Counted from the stretch's first letter, positions 33,751 to 43,573 are shown. The stretch: 64,000 nt of DNA from Roseivirga misakiensis (GCF_001747105.1 NZ_MDGQ01000003.1:682001-746000), one strand, 5' to 3'. Notes: generated from the sequence alone by a model not told the origin. Numbers and translations: made by a program.

Positions 33751-35820
33751 ATGTCTTTGAAAATCCATTTTACACCGAAGTTCTACATGCGTGCAAGCAT
33801 GACAATGGCCGTTTTGATGTGGGTCATTGCTACGCTTATACAAATTTTAGAGGTGTTGGCGGCAAAGAGCTCTCTTGACTTAGAGATTTCAAAGTACATT
33901 CCAATCCTTCTTGAAGACTTATTCTACATCTTCATTATAGTTTATTATCGTTTTAAAATCCTTTCCGTAGAAAGCGGGGGCTTTGTAGATCTTTTATGGC
34001 GTGTATTTGCCATCGGACTCGTCACTACGGTAATCTCGCTATCAATTATGCTATTCAATTCCGAAATAGCTGATAGTAAGTTGGGTGAAAACGAGTTTTT
34101 GAACCTACTCCTTTTCAATACAAATAGAGCTTTAATCTCAGTTTTCCTGATTAGTACTTTAACCGTTTGGAAGAAGTTAATACTCTATCAGAAATCGAGA
34201 AGTTTAGTCGTTTACTGGAATATTTTCGAATCAGTACTTCTGATTTCTATATTCTTTAACCTGACAGAATTCACCCTTCAGAACAACGTACTTTTTCAAG
34301 TGCTATTTGCCATTATGGCTGTCATGGCAATCATTCTATCAGGGAATTTGAAATGGGTTGCTTACCTCAACTTCAAGCAAAAATGGAAGAGTGTTCTAAT
34401 CATTCTACTCATTACCATTTACATATTCTATTTCTTTAATTACCTCTATGTAGCTTCTAACGATGCACTAGAACGACTCAATACGATCGATAATTTATTC
34501 ATCATCGTAGTCTTTACCTTCTTACTCTTTTATAGTGTGTTTTCTGTTCTGGTGATACTCTTCAACCTACCGACATCTTCGGTTTTTGAAAAGAAAATGG
34601 AAGAAGCCATTAACTTTCAACGGTTAAGTCAGTCGATCCAACAAGGAGAAAACGAGGACCAAATCTTCGATGTATTACTTAACTCATCCATGAACGCCGT
34701 TTATGCAGATGCAGGTTGGATCGAAGTCACCTTGGATAACGCCGAGTCTAAAATTATTTCCAAGCATATCAGCCGAGAAAATCTTAATAGGGTAAAAGAG
34801 CAAATTCTTACCAGCAAGAATAGAACGGTTATAAAAAACCCTCTGGCAGTAAATTCTGATTCGGATAGAGTATTGGTCAACCTCAAAAAATCTAATTATA
34901 AATCTGTTTTCGTAGTGCCTCTCATTATTCAAAATGAGGTAAAAGGATTTATGTACCTGCTCAATGAAGTATCAGACAGCTTCAATAAAGAGATGATTTC
35001 TATCATTAACACTTTTGCAAGTCAGGCGAGTGTATCGATAGAAAACTTCAGGTTAATGGGTGATGCCCTATTAAATGAAAGATATAAGGAAGAGTTAAAC
35101 ATTGCCAAAAGTGTTCAAAGGGCCCTTCTTCCAAAAAAGTTAGATCACGACAGCGCATTTTCTATTCATGCATTCACTGAAGCTGCGGCCGAAGTTGGAG
35201 GTGATTACTATGACACCTATCAACTGAGCGAACATAGGTTTGTCATAGTCATTGGTGACGTGTCAGGAAAAGGAACCTCGGCGGCTTTTCACATGTCGCA
35301 AATGAAAGGAATCTTCCAAAGCCTAGTTCAGCTAGATCTTTCGGCGGAAGAATTTCTATTCCATGCCAATACCGCCTTGAGCAAGTGTTTAGAGAGAACT
35401 TCCTTTATCACACTGACCTACTTTATAATTGATACACAAGAAAGGACTATCGAGTTTTCAAGAGCTGGACACTGCCCTACTTTATACTATGAAAAGAAAA
35501 AGAAAGAGACCAGGTTCCTGGAAAACAAGGGACTAGGCCTTGGAATTATTCGTAACTCGACTTACAAAAACTTTATTCAGGTGAATAAAATGTCTTTCGG
35601 CAAAGATGATATCATCGTATTGTATACCGATGGAATTTCGGAAGCATCGAATGCCGATCATGACGAGTTTGGTTACGATCGTATGAAAAACTTATTAAAT
35701 CAAAATGCGCATTACGATCCAACTATGATTCAAAAAGTCTTTATCAGCAAGCTCTACGAGTTCTGTGGCGGCAAAGACCTAGATGATGATTATACCATGT
35801 TGGTGATCAAGTTTAACTAA
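33751..35820 (+). CDS. Membrane PP2C-type (SpoIIE/RsbU) serine phosphatase with GAF
   Basis: A 689-residue signalling phosphatase. The N-terminal ~275 residues hold seven to eight hydrophobic helices, a GAF-like domain covers about 285-430, and a linker helix (ERYKEELNIAKSVQRALLPK) introduces the SpoIIE/RsbU phosphatase. Metal-site motifs are GGDYYDTY, VVIGDVSGKG, YTDGISEA and the terminal DDDYTMLVI. It would dephosphorylate the STAS protein encoded 23 bp downstream. The membrane part is likely the sensor; the stimulus is unknown. With the next two genes it forms a partner-switching operon. Confidence 0.9.
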   Translation: MSLKIHFTPKFYMRASMTMAVLMWVIATLIQILEVLAAKSSLDLEISKYIPILLEDLFYIFIIVYYRFKILSVESGGFVDLLWRVFAIGLVTTVISLSIMLFNSEIADSKLGENEFLNLLLFNTNRALISVFLISTLTVWKKLILYQKSRSLVVYWNIFESVLLISIFFNLTEFTLQNNVLFQVLFAIMAVMAIILSGNLKWVAYLNFKQKWKSVLIILLITIYIFYFFNYLYVASNDALERLNTIDNLFIIVVFTFLLFYSVFSVLVILFNLPTSSVFEKKMEEAINFQRLSQSIQQGENEDQIFDVLLNSSMNAVYADAGWIEVTLDNAESKIISKHISRENLNRVKEQILTSKNRTVIKNPLAVNSDSDRVLVNLKKSNYKSVFVVPLIIQNEVKGFMYLLNEVSDSFNKEMISIINTFASQASVSIENFRLMGDALLNERYKEELNIAKSVQRALLPKKLDHDSAFSIHAFTEAAAEVGGDYYDTYQLSEHRFVIVIGDVSGKGTSAAFHMSQMKGIFQSLVQLDLSAEEFLFHANTALSKCLERTSFITLTYFIIDTQERTIEFSRAGHCPTLYYEKKKKETRFLENKGLGLGIIRNSTYKNFIQVNKMSFGKDDIIVLYTDGISEASNADHDEFGYDRMKNLLNQNAHYDPTMIQKVFISKLYEFCGGKDLDDDYTMLVIKFN

Positions 35821-35843
35821 TTATCGTAGAAGAGATTAAGACT

Positions 35844-36188
35844 ATGATTGATATAAAAACAGAGACGGAAAACAATTATCTAATTATCTGCGTAGAAGGA
35901 GAAGCAGACGCAAGTTCTTCAATTCATTTGGACAAGGCCATTAGAGATGCTATTGACCAAGAGAACAAACATTTACTTGTCGACTGTACCAAACTTAACT
36001 ATATCTCTTCCGCAGGTTTAGGTGTTTTTATGTCCTACATTGAGGAGATATCAGAAAAATCAATCCACTTCGTGTTGTTCGGGCTATCCGAAAAGGTGTT
36101 TAAAGTTTTTGGCATCTTAGGATTAGACCAACTTTTGACAATTAAAGAGAATAAGGAAGAAGCAGTTTCTGTGTTCAATGGCATATAG
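35844..36188 (+). CDS. STAS-domain anti-sigma factor antagonist
   Basis: A 114-residue single STAS domain (RsbV/SpoIIAA type). The phosphorylation loop reads LNYISSAGLGVFM, with Ser56 equivalent to the regulatory serine of RsbV, and LLVDCTKL as the preceding strand. In the dephosphorylated state it should bind the HATPase partner. Its end overlaps the next start by 11 bp, so the two are translationally coupled. Confidence 0.92.
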   Translation: MIDIKTETENNYLIICVEGEADASSSIHLDKAIRDAIDQENKHLLVDCTKLNYISSAGLGVFMSYIEEISEKSIHFVLFGLSEKVFKVFGILGLDQLLTIKENKEEAVSVFNGI

Positions 36189-36600
36189 TTTCGACATACC
36201 GAGTAGCAAGAATAAATTGAGGCAAATGCGTCAGTTTGTGACTGATGTGCTAAATAAGCATCATGTATCTGATATTGAAGTCAATATGATGGTGCTAGCT
36301 GTGGATGAGGTTTGTGCCAATATTATCATTCACGGGCACCCTACCGATGATGAGAGTAAAGTAAAACTTTTGATTGATTTCAAAGCCGACGGTATTTGGT
36401 TTAAAATTATCGATCATGGAAATGCTTTTGACATTATGAGTTATGAAACGCCTTCTTTAGAAGACCTTATCAGAAGAAAGAATAAAGGAGGAATTGGCAT
36501 TATGCTGGTTAAGAAAATCATGGACGATATCCAATTCAAAACAAGCCCGTCTAAGAATACACTCGCTCTCTACAAAAAAGTAGCTTTTACCAACCCATAG
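36178..36600 (+). CDS. RsbW-like anti-sigma/serine kinase (HATPase_c)
   Basis: A 140-residue GHKL serine kinase of the RsbW type. The N box is AVDEVCANIIIHG, G1 is IIDHGNAFD, and G2 is KGGIGIMLVKKIMD, all intact. It would phosphorylate the STAS protein and sequester an output factor. Bacteroidota lack a sigma-B homologue in the usual place, and none is encoded nearby, so the controlled target is unknown. Start ATG at 36178 lies inside the STAS gene. Confidence 0.9.
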   Translation: MAYSFDIPSSKNKLRQMRQFVTDVLNKHHVSDIEVNMMVLAVDEVCANIIIHGHPTDDESKVKLLIDFKADGIWFKIIDHGNAFDIMSYETPSLEDLIRRKNKGGIGIMLVKKIMDDIQFKTSPSKNTLALYKKVAFTNP

Positions 36601-36605
36601 TAACA

Positions 36606-38519
36606 ATGAGAGTTTTTTGCTCATTTTTATTGTGCCTCATAAGCATAAGTCAAACCCTCGGCTTCCAGTCTAAAGATGTAGTTCTGGCTACAGTAAACCA
36701 AGTCGAAATTTCTTCAGGAGAATTGCTCTATGCTTTTGAAAAAACTAATAGCTCTGGCGAAAACTTATCTTATGACTCCTTAAGTGCTTATTTAAATCGC
36801 TACATCGATTTTAAACTCAAGGTTTTAGAAGCTCGCCGACAAGGTTATGATACGCTTGCAGCATTAAAAACTGAGTTGCAGGGCTATGTTTCGCAAATCC
36901 CAAAGCCTTATTTGGTGAGTAAAGTCGATGAAGACTCACTGGTGAATGAAATTTACAAGAGAATGCATACTGAAATTGATGCCTCTCATATTTTGATCCC
37001 CTTGGCCCCTGAAGCTACCCCAGAAGATACTCTAAAAGCTTATATGCTCATAGATAGCCTCAGAGTAGCTGCTGATAGTAAAAATACATTTGAAGAACTA
37101 GCAAGGCAGTATTCAAAAGACGGTTCTGCTCTTCAAGGAGGTAATCTTGGCTGGTTTACAGCTATGGATATGGTCGGCCCGTTTGAAGATGTGGCCTATT
37201 CTACCCCTGTGGATCAAGTATCGACAATAGCTAAAACGAGATTTGGCTACCACATTATTTATGTAAACCGAAAGAGAAAGTCGAAAGGTAAGCTTAAAAC
37301 GTCGCACATCTTCTTTAACAACAAGATTCAGAATGATGATGAAGCCAAAAAATCAGCTGCCAGCATTTATGATTCATTAAAAAATGGAGCGGATTGGAAT
37401 ACGATGGCAAGACTCTATTCTCAAGACAATAACACAAAAATGAAGGGTGGTGAACTCCCTTTGGCCAGAATAAAGCAATTACCAGATGATTTTATGGATA
37501 TTGCCTACTCCTTGGATAAAATCGGTGACTTTTCAGCACCGCAGAAGACCAGTTTCGGTTGGCATATCGTAAAACTTGATGGTCAACAGGAGATACCTCC
37601 GCTTTCTTTAATTAAGTCAGAAATAACCCGAGTAATAGAGAAGTCAGGTAAAAAAAGTCTTGATCACGAAACACTATTCAAAAAGCTTAAAAACGAAAAT
37701 CGTTATCAAAAGGCCGAGCAAACCTATAATGAGCTAGTCAACGCCCTTTCAAACAAAAACCTAGAAAAGATCCAAAAGTTGGGCTCTGAAACACTGTTTA
37801 CGATCGGCGCGAAGAATGTTTTAGCACAAGGCTTTATAAATTTTTTACCCTCAAGAAATATCGCTCTGGACCCAATTGTTTTAGAATCTTTTTATCAGGA
37901 TTATGAAGAACAGGTTATTATCGGTTATGAAGACTCTATCGCCACACAGAAATACCCAGAGTATGGATTTTTATTGAAGGAATACGAGGAAGGGCTTTTA
38001 CTTTTTGAAATTATGCAAAATGAAGTCTGGAATAAAGCGATAACTGATTCTATACAGAATCGAAATTTCTACGAAAGTAATATTCAAAACTATGCGGTAG
38101 GTGTAAGGCTTCACGTTCAAGCAGTTTCGGGATTGGATGAAAAAAGCTTGGATCAACTCATTAAAATTCAAAAAAAGTCAAAGAATAAAAGCGATCTAAA
38201 ACAAATTGCTGATGAGCATTTGGGGCGCTCAAAACGATCGCTGTTAAAAATTGTAAAAAGAACAATTAAGGTATCCGAAATACCTAATTTCGAGCCAGTT
38301 GGAGTAAAATCTGGCTCATGGGTATACAATTCAGCGACTGGTGAACATTATTTGGTCGAAGAATTTATACCTGCTGGAACCTATAAGTTCGAGGAAATTA
38401 AAGGTTTAGTAATCTCTGATTATCAGGATTACTTGGATGAACAATGGATTCAATCGCTTAGAGAAAGAGCAGACATTAAGATTTATAAAAAAGCGTTAAA
38501 GAGTATTAGCACGAATTGA
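36606..38519 (+). CDS. Periplasmic peptidyl-prolyl isomerase, two parvulin domains
   Basis: A 637-residue exported protein with a signal peptide (MRVFCSFLLCLISISQTLGF). An N-terminal SurA-like helical region precedes two PpiC domains. The first covers about 118-225 (ASHILIPL... GGNLGWFTAMDM... GYHIIYV), the second about 232-330 (TSHIFFNN... GGELPLARIKQLP... FGWHIVKLDG). The C-terminal half is helical with no clear family. It should act as an outer-membrane protein chaperone in the periplasm. The stop overlaps the TTG start of the lipoprotein (TTGA). Confidence 0.88.
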   Translation: MRVFCSFLLCLISISQTLGFQSKDVVLATVNQVEISSGELLYAFEKTNSSGENLSYDSLSAYLNRYIDFKLKVLEARRQGYDTLAALKTELQGYVSQIPKPYLVSKVDEDSLVNEIYKRMHTEIDASHILIPLAPEATPEDTLKAYMLIDSLRVAADSKNTFEELARQYSKDGSALQGGNLGWFTAMDMVGPFEDVAYSTPVDQVSTIAKTRFGYHIIYVNRKRKSKGKLKTSHIFFNNKIQNDDEAKKSAASIYDSLKNGADWNTMARLYSQDNNTKMKGGELPLARIKQLPDDFMDIAYSLDKIGDFSAPQKTSFGWHIVKLDGQQEIPPLSLIKSEITRVIEKSGKKSLDHETLFKKLKNENRYQKAEQTYNELVNALSNKNLEKIQKLGSETLFTIGAKNVLAQGFINFLPSRNIALDPIVLESFYQDYEEQVIIGYEDSIATQKYPEYGFLLKEYEEGLLLFEIMQNEVWNKAITDSIQNRNFYESNIQNYAVGVRLHVQAVSGLDEKSLDQLIKIQKKSKNKSDLKQIADEHLGRSKRSLLKIVKRTIKVSEIPNFEPVGVKSGSWVYNSATGEHYLVEEFIPAGTYKFEEIKGLVISDYQDYLDEQWIQSLRERADIKIYKKALKSISTN

Positions 38520-39388
38520 ATTACAAGCCGTTTACGATATTAGCATTTTCACTATTCATAACCTCCTGCGACTATTTATCTAAGTCGAATGAGAGTGGGA
38601 CCGCTAATGGCCGAAACATAGTCGCTAATGTGGGCAATGCTTACCTTTATAAATCTGATATCTCTTCCTTGGTTTCGCCGAACGCAACCGAAAAAGACAG
38701 CCTGAGGATAACAGAACTATTTGTAAAAAACTGGATTAAAAAGGAGCTGCTTGTCAAAGAAGCTGCAAATAATGTCCGAATAGATCAGTCAGAAATCGAT
38801 CGTAAAGCCTCTGATTACAGATATGCCTTAATTGCTTATGAGTACCAAAAATTGATTGTCCAAAACTCCTTAGACACACTGGTGACCGAGGATGAAATCA
38901 ATGCCTATTATGAAGAAAACAAGGACAATTTCACTTTGAGGCAAAATATTTTGAGAGGGCGTTTTCTAAAAGTAAATAAAGATGCCCCTAAGAAAAATGA
39001 CATCAGAAGGTGGCTCAAATCAAATCGACCACAAGACATAGAGTCGTTAAGATCATACGCTTTCCAGTTCGCAGACAACTACTCGCTAGAAGATTCGGTT
39101 TGGTTGAAACTTGATGATATTATTAAAAACTCACCCTTTTCGACCATTTCTAACAAGGTTCAATTTCTTAGAAGAAACAGGTATGTAGAAGAGGCGGATT
39201 CTACCTACCTTTACCTACTCAAAATTGACGAGTATAAAATTTCTAAGGAAGCATCGCCATTAGAGTTTGTGCAGGAAGAGATCAAGGATATAATAATCAA
39301 TAAGAGGAAGGTAGCCTTGGCTAAAAGTTTGGAGAATGATATTTATGAACGTGCAAAGGAAAATGAAGACTACAAGATTTATCGTTAA
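38516..39388 (+). CDS. SurA-like lipoprotein lacking a recognisable PPIase core
   Basis: A 290-residue lipoprotein. The start is TTG at 38516 overlapping the previous stop. The signal peptide ILAFSLFITSC ends in lipobox ITSC, so Cys is lipidated. The following ANVGNAYLYKSDI... ITELFVKNWIKKELLVKEA matches the SurA N-terminal chaperone segment. The expected PpiC core is degenerate: FTLRQNILRGRFLKV is the first strand, but no GGxLGW motif follows. It therefore probably works as a chaperone partner without isomerase activity. Located between two PpiC genes in one operon. Confidence 0.75.
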   Translation: MNYKPFTILAFSLFITSCDYLSKSNESGTANGRNIVANVGNAYLYKSDISSLVSPNATEKDSLRITELFVKNWIKKELLVKEAANNVRIDQSEIDRKASDYRYALIAYEYQKLIVQNSLDTLVTEDEINAYYEENKDNFTLRQNILRGRFLKVNKDAPKKNDIRRWLKSNRPQDIESLRSYAFQFADNYSLEDSVWLKLDDIIKNSPFSTISNKVQFLRRNRYVEEADSTYLYLLKIDEYKISKEASPLEFVQEEIKDIIINKRKVALAKSLENDIYERAKENEDYKIYR

Positions 39389-40706
39389 AACAGCTTTAAT
39401 CATCTTGCTTCTTACACCATTTACTGTTTTGGCACAGGAAGGTGAAGTAGTGGATAAAATTATTGCTAAAGTTGATGACAAGATCATTTTGAAGAGTGAG
39501 TTAGAATCGGCTTACATTCAATTTTTAACAAGTCCTGATGCACAGAATTTTCAAGGAGATGCTAGATGCGCACTGCTCCAAAACTTCGTTGAAGGTAGAG
39601 TGCTCCTTATCATGGCCGATATTGATTCCACGTTTGTTGAACCTGCCAGATTGGATTATGAAATGCAAAGTAGAGGTCAGTCAATTATTCAGCGCTTTGG
39701 CTCAGAAGAGGCTATACTCCAAAACTACGGAAAGACTTTAGATCAGATTCTGAACGAGCTAAAACCTACTATCGAGGATCAAGTACGAATGGAAATGCAG
39801 GAAAGCAATATTCTAAAAGATGTTGTGGTAACACCAAAAGAGGTCCGAAAATTTTTCCAAAGATTCCCTAAGGATAGTCTTCCTTTATACCCTGTAGAAT
39901 ATGAAGTTGGAGTCATTATAAAAGAGCCAGAAGTAAGTGAAGAAGAGAAGGAAAAGGTTAGAAAAGAGCTCATTGCGCTTAGAAACAAGGCACTTAATGG
40001 TGAAAGCTTCGAGATTCTAGCCACATTTAACTCTGAGGGCCCATCAGGACAAAATGGTGGAAACCTAGGGTTTATGGCTCGTGGAGCGCTAGACCCCGCA
40101 TACGAAGCAGGCGCTTTAGCCTTGAAACCGGGTGAAATTTCGATGCCCGTTGAATCGGACTTTGGTATCCACATTATTCAATTGGTAGAAAAACGTGGAA
40201 ATGAATTTCAAACGCGTCATATTCTAAAAACACCGAAGCCAAACGCTCAAGATATTCTCGATGCCGATGAGTTTCTGAAAGACCTTAGAAAACAAATTTT
40301 GGCCGATAGTATAACTTTCGAAGAGGCAGCGAAACTTTATTCAGACGACAACAGTACTAAGATTAATGGTGGTTTTTATACCGATCAATTTGGTTCGATT
40401 AGAATATCGGCGGGGAGTCTAGACCCAGATTTATTCTTTGAAATTGATAAACTGAAAGACGGTGAAATCTCAATGCCAGAAAAAATACAGGTTGGACAAG
40501 ACGCTCAAGTTTCAAGAATAATCTTCCGCAAAAAGAGATATGCTCCTCATAGGGCTAACTTAAAAGACGATTACGAAAAGCTAAAAGCGGCTACCACCCA
40601 AATGAAAAAAGCCCAGAAACGTGCCGAATATCTTCAAGAAAAGATGAAAGAGGTTTATCTTGACATTGATCCTGAATATGATCGCTGTGGCATTATCAAC
40701 AAATAA
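39363..40706 (+). CDS. SurA-like periplasmic chaperone/peptidyl-prolyl isomerase
   Basis: About 447 residues from the Met chosen at 39363, which gives the best signal peptide (MKTTRFIVKTALIILLLTPF). Upstream in-frame ATGs at 39336 and 39345 are possible, the latter with a GGAG 10 bases before it. The SurA N-domain is followed by two PpiC domains (about 168-270, GGNLGFMARGAL... FGIHIIQLV, and about 280-380, TRHILKTP... GGFYTDQFGSI). Overall length and order equal SurA of Gram-negatives, so outer-membrane protein folding is the expected role. It overlaps the lipoprotein gene and is followed by moxR after 6 bp. Confidence 0.88.
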   Translation: MKTTRFIVKTALIILLLTPFTVLAQEGEVVDKIIAKVDDKIILKSELESAYIQFLTSPDAQNFQGDARCALLQNFVEGRVLLIMADIDSTFVEPARLDYEMQSRGQSIIQRFGSEEAILQNYGKTLDQILNELKPTIEDQVRMEMQESNILKDVVVTPKEVRKFFQRFPKDSLPLYPVEYEVGVIIKEPEVSEEEKEKVRKELIALRNKALNGESFEILATFNSEGPSGQNGGNLGFMARGALDPAYEAGALALKPGEISMPVESDFGIHIIQLVEKRGNEFQTRHILKTPKPNAQDILDADEFLKDLRKQILADSITFEEAAKLYSDDNSTKINGGFYTDQFGSIRISAGSLDPDLFFEIDKLKDGEISMPEKIQVGQDAQVSRIIFRKKRYAPHRANLKDDYEKLKAATTQMKKAQKRAEYLQEKMKEVYLDIDPEYDRCGIINK

Positions 40707-40712
40707 TAAATA

Positions 40713-41678
40713 ATGAGTGATTCTACATCTGATGTCGCACTAGCCGACAAGTTCTTTGAAGATTTCAAAAAGTTAAAAGCAGAAGTTTCCAAAGTTATAA
40801 TAGGTCAAGATGAGGTAGTGAACCTCTTGTTGACATCCATTTTCTGCCAAGGCCATAGCTTATTAGTTGGAGTACCAGGACTCGCGAAGACATTACTCAT
40901 TCAAACCATATCGCAAGCGCTCGATTTGAGCTTCAAAAGAATTCAGTTTACTCCAGATTTGATGCCATCAGACATCCTTGGAGCAGAAACTATTGATAAG
41001 GATCGTAATTTTAAATTCATCAAAGGACCAATCTTTGCCAACATTATCCTGGCTGATGAGATTAACCGTACGCCCCCTAAAACGCAGGCAGCCCTTTTAG
41101 AATCGATGCAAGAATATTCGGTAACAGTCGCCGGACAACATTTCGATCTAGATAAACCATTCTTCGTATTGGCAACACAAAACCCGATTGAGCAAGAAGG
41201 AACTTACCCCTTACCCGAGGCCCAATTAGACCGTTTCCTGTTTAATATAACACTTACTTACCCTTCATTTCAGGCAGAAGTTGATATTGTAAAGAACACT
41301 ACTTCAGAAGTGAAAAATGAGGTTGCTCACGTTTTAGATGCAAAAGAGGTCATCGATTATCAACAATTGGTAAGAAGAGTTCCTGTTTCTGATAATGTGG
41401 TGGAATACGCGGTTGGATTAGTCCACAAGACAAGAGTTGCCAGTGATGCGGCCCCTGAAATTACCAAGGAATATGTGGAGTGGGGTGCTGGTCCGCGAGC
41501 TTCTCAAAGCTTAGTAATTGCAGCAAAATGCCATGCCTTAATCAGCGGCAAATACTCCCCAGATATTGAGGATGTTCAAGCAGTTGCCAAACCTATTTTA
41601 AGACACAGAATTGTCAGAAACTTCAAAGCTGAAGCTGAAGGTATTACTATCGATAAACTTATAGAAAAACTGCTTTAA
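40713..41678 (+). CDS. MoxR-family AAA+ ATPase
   Basis: A 321-residue AAA+ protein. Walker A is GVPGLAKTL, Walker B LADEINRTPPKTQAALLESM, sensor 1 ATQNPIEQEGTYPLPEAQLD, and sensor 2 lies in the RASQSL region. MoxR ATPases act as metal-insertion or maturation chaperones, normally with VWA and DUF58 partners; none follows here because the next gene converges. It overlaps the end of the dehydrogenase gene by 4 bp tail to tail. It begins six bases after the SurA-like gene, hinting at a link with envelope protein folding. Confidence 0.93.
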   Translation: MSDSTSDVALADKFFEDFKKLKAEVSKVIIGQDEVVNLLLTSIFCQGHSLLVGVPGLAKTLLIQTISQALDLSFKRIQFTPDLMPSDILGAETIDKDRNFKFIKGPIFANIILADEINRTPPKTQAALLESMQEYSVTVAGQHFDLDKPFFVLATQNPIEQEGTYPLPEAQLDRFLFNITLTYPSFQAEVDIVKNTTSEVKNEVAHVLDAKEVIDYQQLVRRVPVSDNVVEYAVGLVHKTRVASDAAPEITKEYVEWGAGPRASQSLVIAAKCHALISGKYSPDIEDVQAVAKPILRHRIVRNFKAEAEGITIDKLIEKLL

Positions 41679-42535
41679 TCGTAGTTATAGAATCCTTTTT
41701 TACTCTTTCTACCGTGATGACCAGCGTCTACCTTCTGCTGCTGAATTCGTGATGGCCTAAATTTAGAGTCTTGATGAAAAGCATTAAACATGGACTCTGT
41801 GACAGAGTAATTCGTATCAACGCCGATCAAATCCATCAAACGGAAAGGCCCCATCTTAAAACCAGAGCTTTCCACTAACCGATCTATTCCTTCCACATCA
41901 CAAACATCTTCTTCAAGGACTCTTAGGCCCTCTACATAGAAATGTCTCGCCACACGATTCACAATAAAACCAGGGGCATCTTTAGCCATTACCGGAACTT
42001 TACCAAGTTTCTTCGCAAGTTCATAGACAGTATTTGCCACAGCTAAACTTGTAGCGGCTCCAGATATAACTTCCACCAACTTCATAATATGCGCTGGGTT
42101 GAAAAAGTGCATACCTACAAAACGTTCCGGATGATTTAGACTCGCTGCTATTCTAGTAATAGGAATAGAAGAGGTATTTGTCGCCAAAATTGTCTCTTCT
42201 TTATTGAGTTCCTCAAGTCTTTGGAAAAGCTTTCGCTTTACGTCTAACTTCTCTACAATAGCTTCAATCACTAAATCAGCAACAAGAGAGTTTTCATCTA
42301 CGGAGAAAGAAATTCTATTCAGTGTTTCCTCTTTTTGCTCATTAGTTAACTTACCTCTTTCAATTCCCTTAGTTAGGTTTGATGCTATTATCGCTTCAGC
42401 CTTTTTCAGAACATCTCCATTGAGGTCATATAGAACCACATCATATCCGGCAAATGCACTAATCTGAGCAATTCCTTGTCCCATTGTTCCGGCGCCAACA
42501 ATTGCTATTGAAGAAATATCGGTAAAAGCCATCAT
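41675..42535 (-). CDS. 3-hydroxybutyryl-CoA dehydrogenase
   Basis: A 286-residue 3-hydroxyacyl-CoA dehydrogenase oxidising 3-hydroxybutyryl-CoA with NAD. The NAD motif VGAGTMGQGIA is at about 14-24, and active-site segments NTSSIPIT, GMHFFNPAHIMKLVEV (catalytic His and Asn region) and KDAPGFIVNRV are intact; the chain ends with the family's KSKKGFY. Length fits the short Hbd/PaaH type. Its start overlaps the pheS stop (ATGA), so it is translated from the pheS transcript. Confidence 0.93.
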   Translation of the reverse strand: MMAFTDISSIAIVGAGTMGQGIAQISAFAGYDVVLYDLNGDVLKKAEAIIASNLTKGIERGKLTNEQKEETLNRISFSVDENSLVADLVIEAIVEKLDVKRKLFQRLEELNKEETILATNTSSIPITRIAASLNHPERFVGMHFFNPAHIMKLVEVISGAATSLAVANTVYELAKKLGKVPVMAKDAPGFIVNRVARHFYVEGLRVLEEDVCDVEGIDRLVESSGFKMGPFRLMDLIGVDTNYSVTESMFNAFHQDSKFRPSRIQQQKVDAGHHGRKSKKGFYNYD

Positions 42536-43551
42536 AAGGAATTAAACTGCTTAAGGAAACGAACATCATTTTCGGTAAAAAGCCTGAGATCTTTAACACC
42601 ATATCTCAACATGGTTATCCTTTCAATCCCCATCCCAAATGCAAAACCAGAATATATTGATGAATCAATATTGCAGTTTTCAAGTACATTTGGATCTACC
42701 ATTCCAGCACCTCCAATTTCAACCCAACCTGTATATTTGCAGATATTGCATCCTTCGCCATGGCAAATTTGACATGATATATCAATTTCTGCACTTGGTT
42801 CAGTAAAAGGAAAATAAGAAGGCCTAAATCGAATCTGTGTCTTTTTAGAAAACATCTCTTTAGCAAAATGGTAAAGCGTCTGTTTTAAATCAGAGAAGGA
42901 GACTCCTTTATCCACGTAAAGTCCCTCCATTTGGTGGAACACACAGTGTGCCCTCGCCGAAATTGCTTCGTTCCTAAATACTCTTCCTGGTGATAAAGTA
43001 CGAATAGGTGGTTCTTCGTTTTCTAAAACTCTGATTTGCACACTAGAAGTGTGAGTTCTTAAGGCAATATCAGGGTCTTTTTCTATGAAGAAGGTATCCT
43101 GCATTTCTCTTGCCGGATGGTTTTCAGGGAAATTAAGCGCTGTGAAATTATGCCAATCATCTTCTATTTCAGGACCAGAAGAAACATTGAATCCAATCCG
43201 TTCAAAAATTTGAATGAATCGCTGACGAGTCGCCGTTAGCGGGTGAATAGATCCAAAAGATGACTTAGCAGATGGTAGTGTCAGGTCGGCATGTGACTCG
43301 TCTCTAACATTATCAGAATTTAACGACTCAATAAGTTCTTGAAATTTGCTTTGTGCTAAGTTCTTTAATTCATTGACCTTTTGTCCGAATGCCTTTTTCT
43401 GATCATTGGGCACATCCCTCATTTGAGAAAAGAGATCGCCAATTATATTCTTCCTACCTATAAACCTCAATCTATATGATTCTAGGTCATCGGCATTACT
43501 TACTTTAAATGAATTAATCTCTTCTGAAATAGACTTAAACTGGTCGGCCAT
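42532..43551 (-). CDS. pheS: Phenylalanine--tRNA ligase alpha subunit
   Basis: A 339-residue class II synthetase subunit. An N-terminal coiled coil is followed by motif 1. Motif 2 region is FRNEAISARAHCVFHQMEG and motif 3 is GFAFGMGIERITML. The Cys-rich zinc-type insert CQICHGEGCNICKYTGW, usual in this branch, is present. The beta subunit pheT is not adjacent. It is divergent from galE; a TATTTTTG -7-like element on the minus strand (43581-43574) lies 22 bp before its ATG. Confidence 0.97.
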   Translation of the reverse strand: MADQFKSISEEINSFKVSNADDLESYRLRFIGRKNIIGDLFSQMRDVPNDQKKAFGQKVNELKNLAQSKFQELIESLNSDNVRDESHADLTLPSAKSSFGSIHPLTATRQRFIQIFERIGFNVSSGPEIEDDWHNFTALNFPENHPAREMQDTFFIEKDPDIALRTHTSSVQIRVLENEEPPIRTLSPGRVFRNEAISARAHCVFHQMEGLYVDKGVSFSDLKQTLYHFAKEMFSKKTQIRFRPSYFPFTEPSAEIDISCQICHGEGCNICKYTGWVEIGGAGMVDPNVLENCNIDSSIYSGFAFGMGIERITMLRYGVKDLRLFTENDVRFLKQFNSL

Positions 43552-43573
43552 AAATAACTCCCTTATTAAGCAA

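Noticed and set aside
39363-40706. Longer start at 39336 for the SurA-like gene
   Set aside because: It puts nine extra residues before the signal peptide; the start remains uncertain, with 39345 as second choice.
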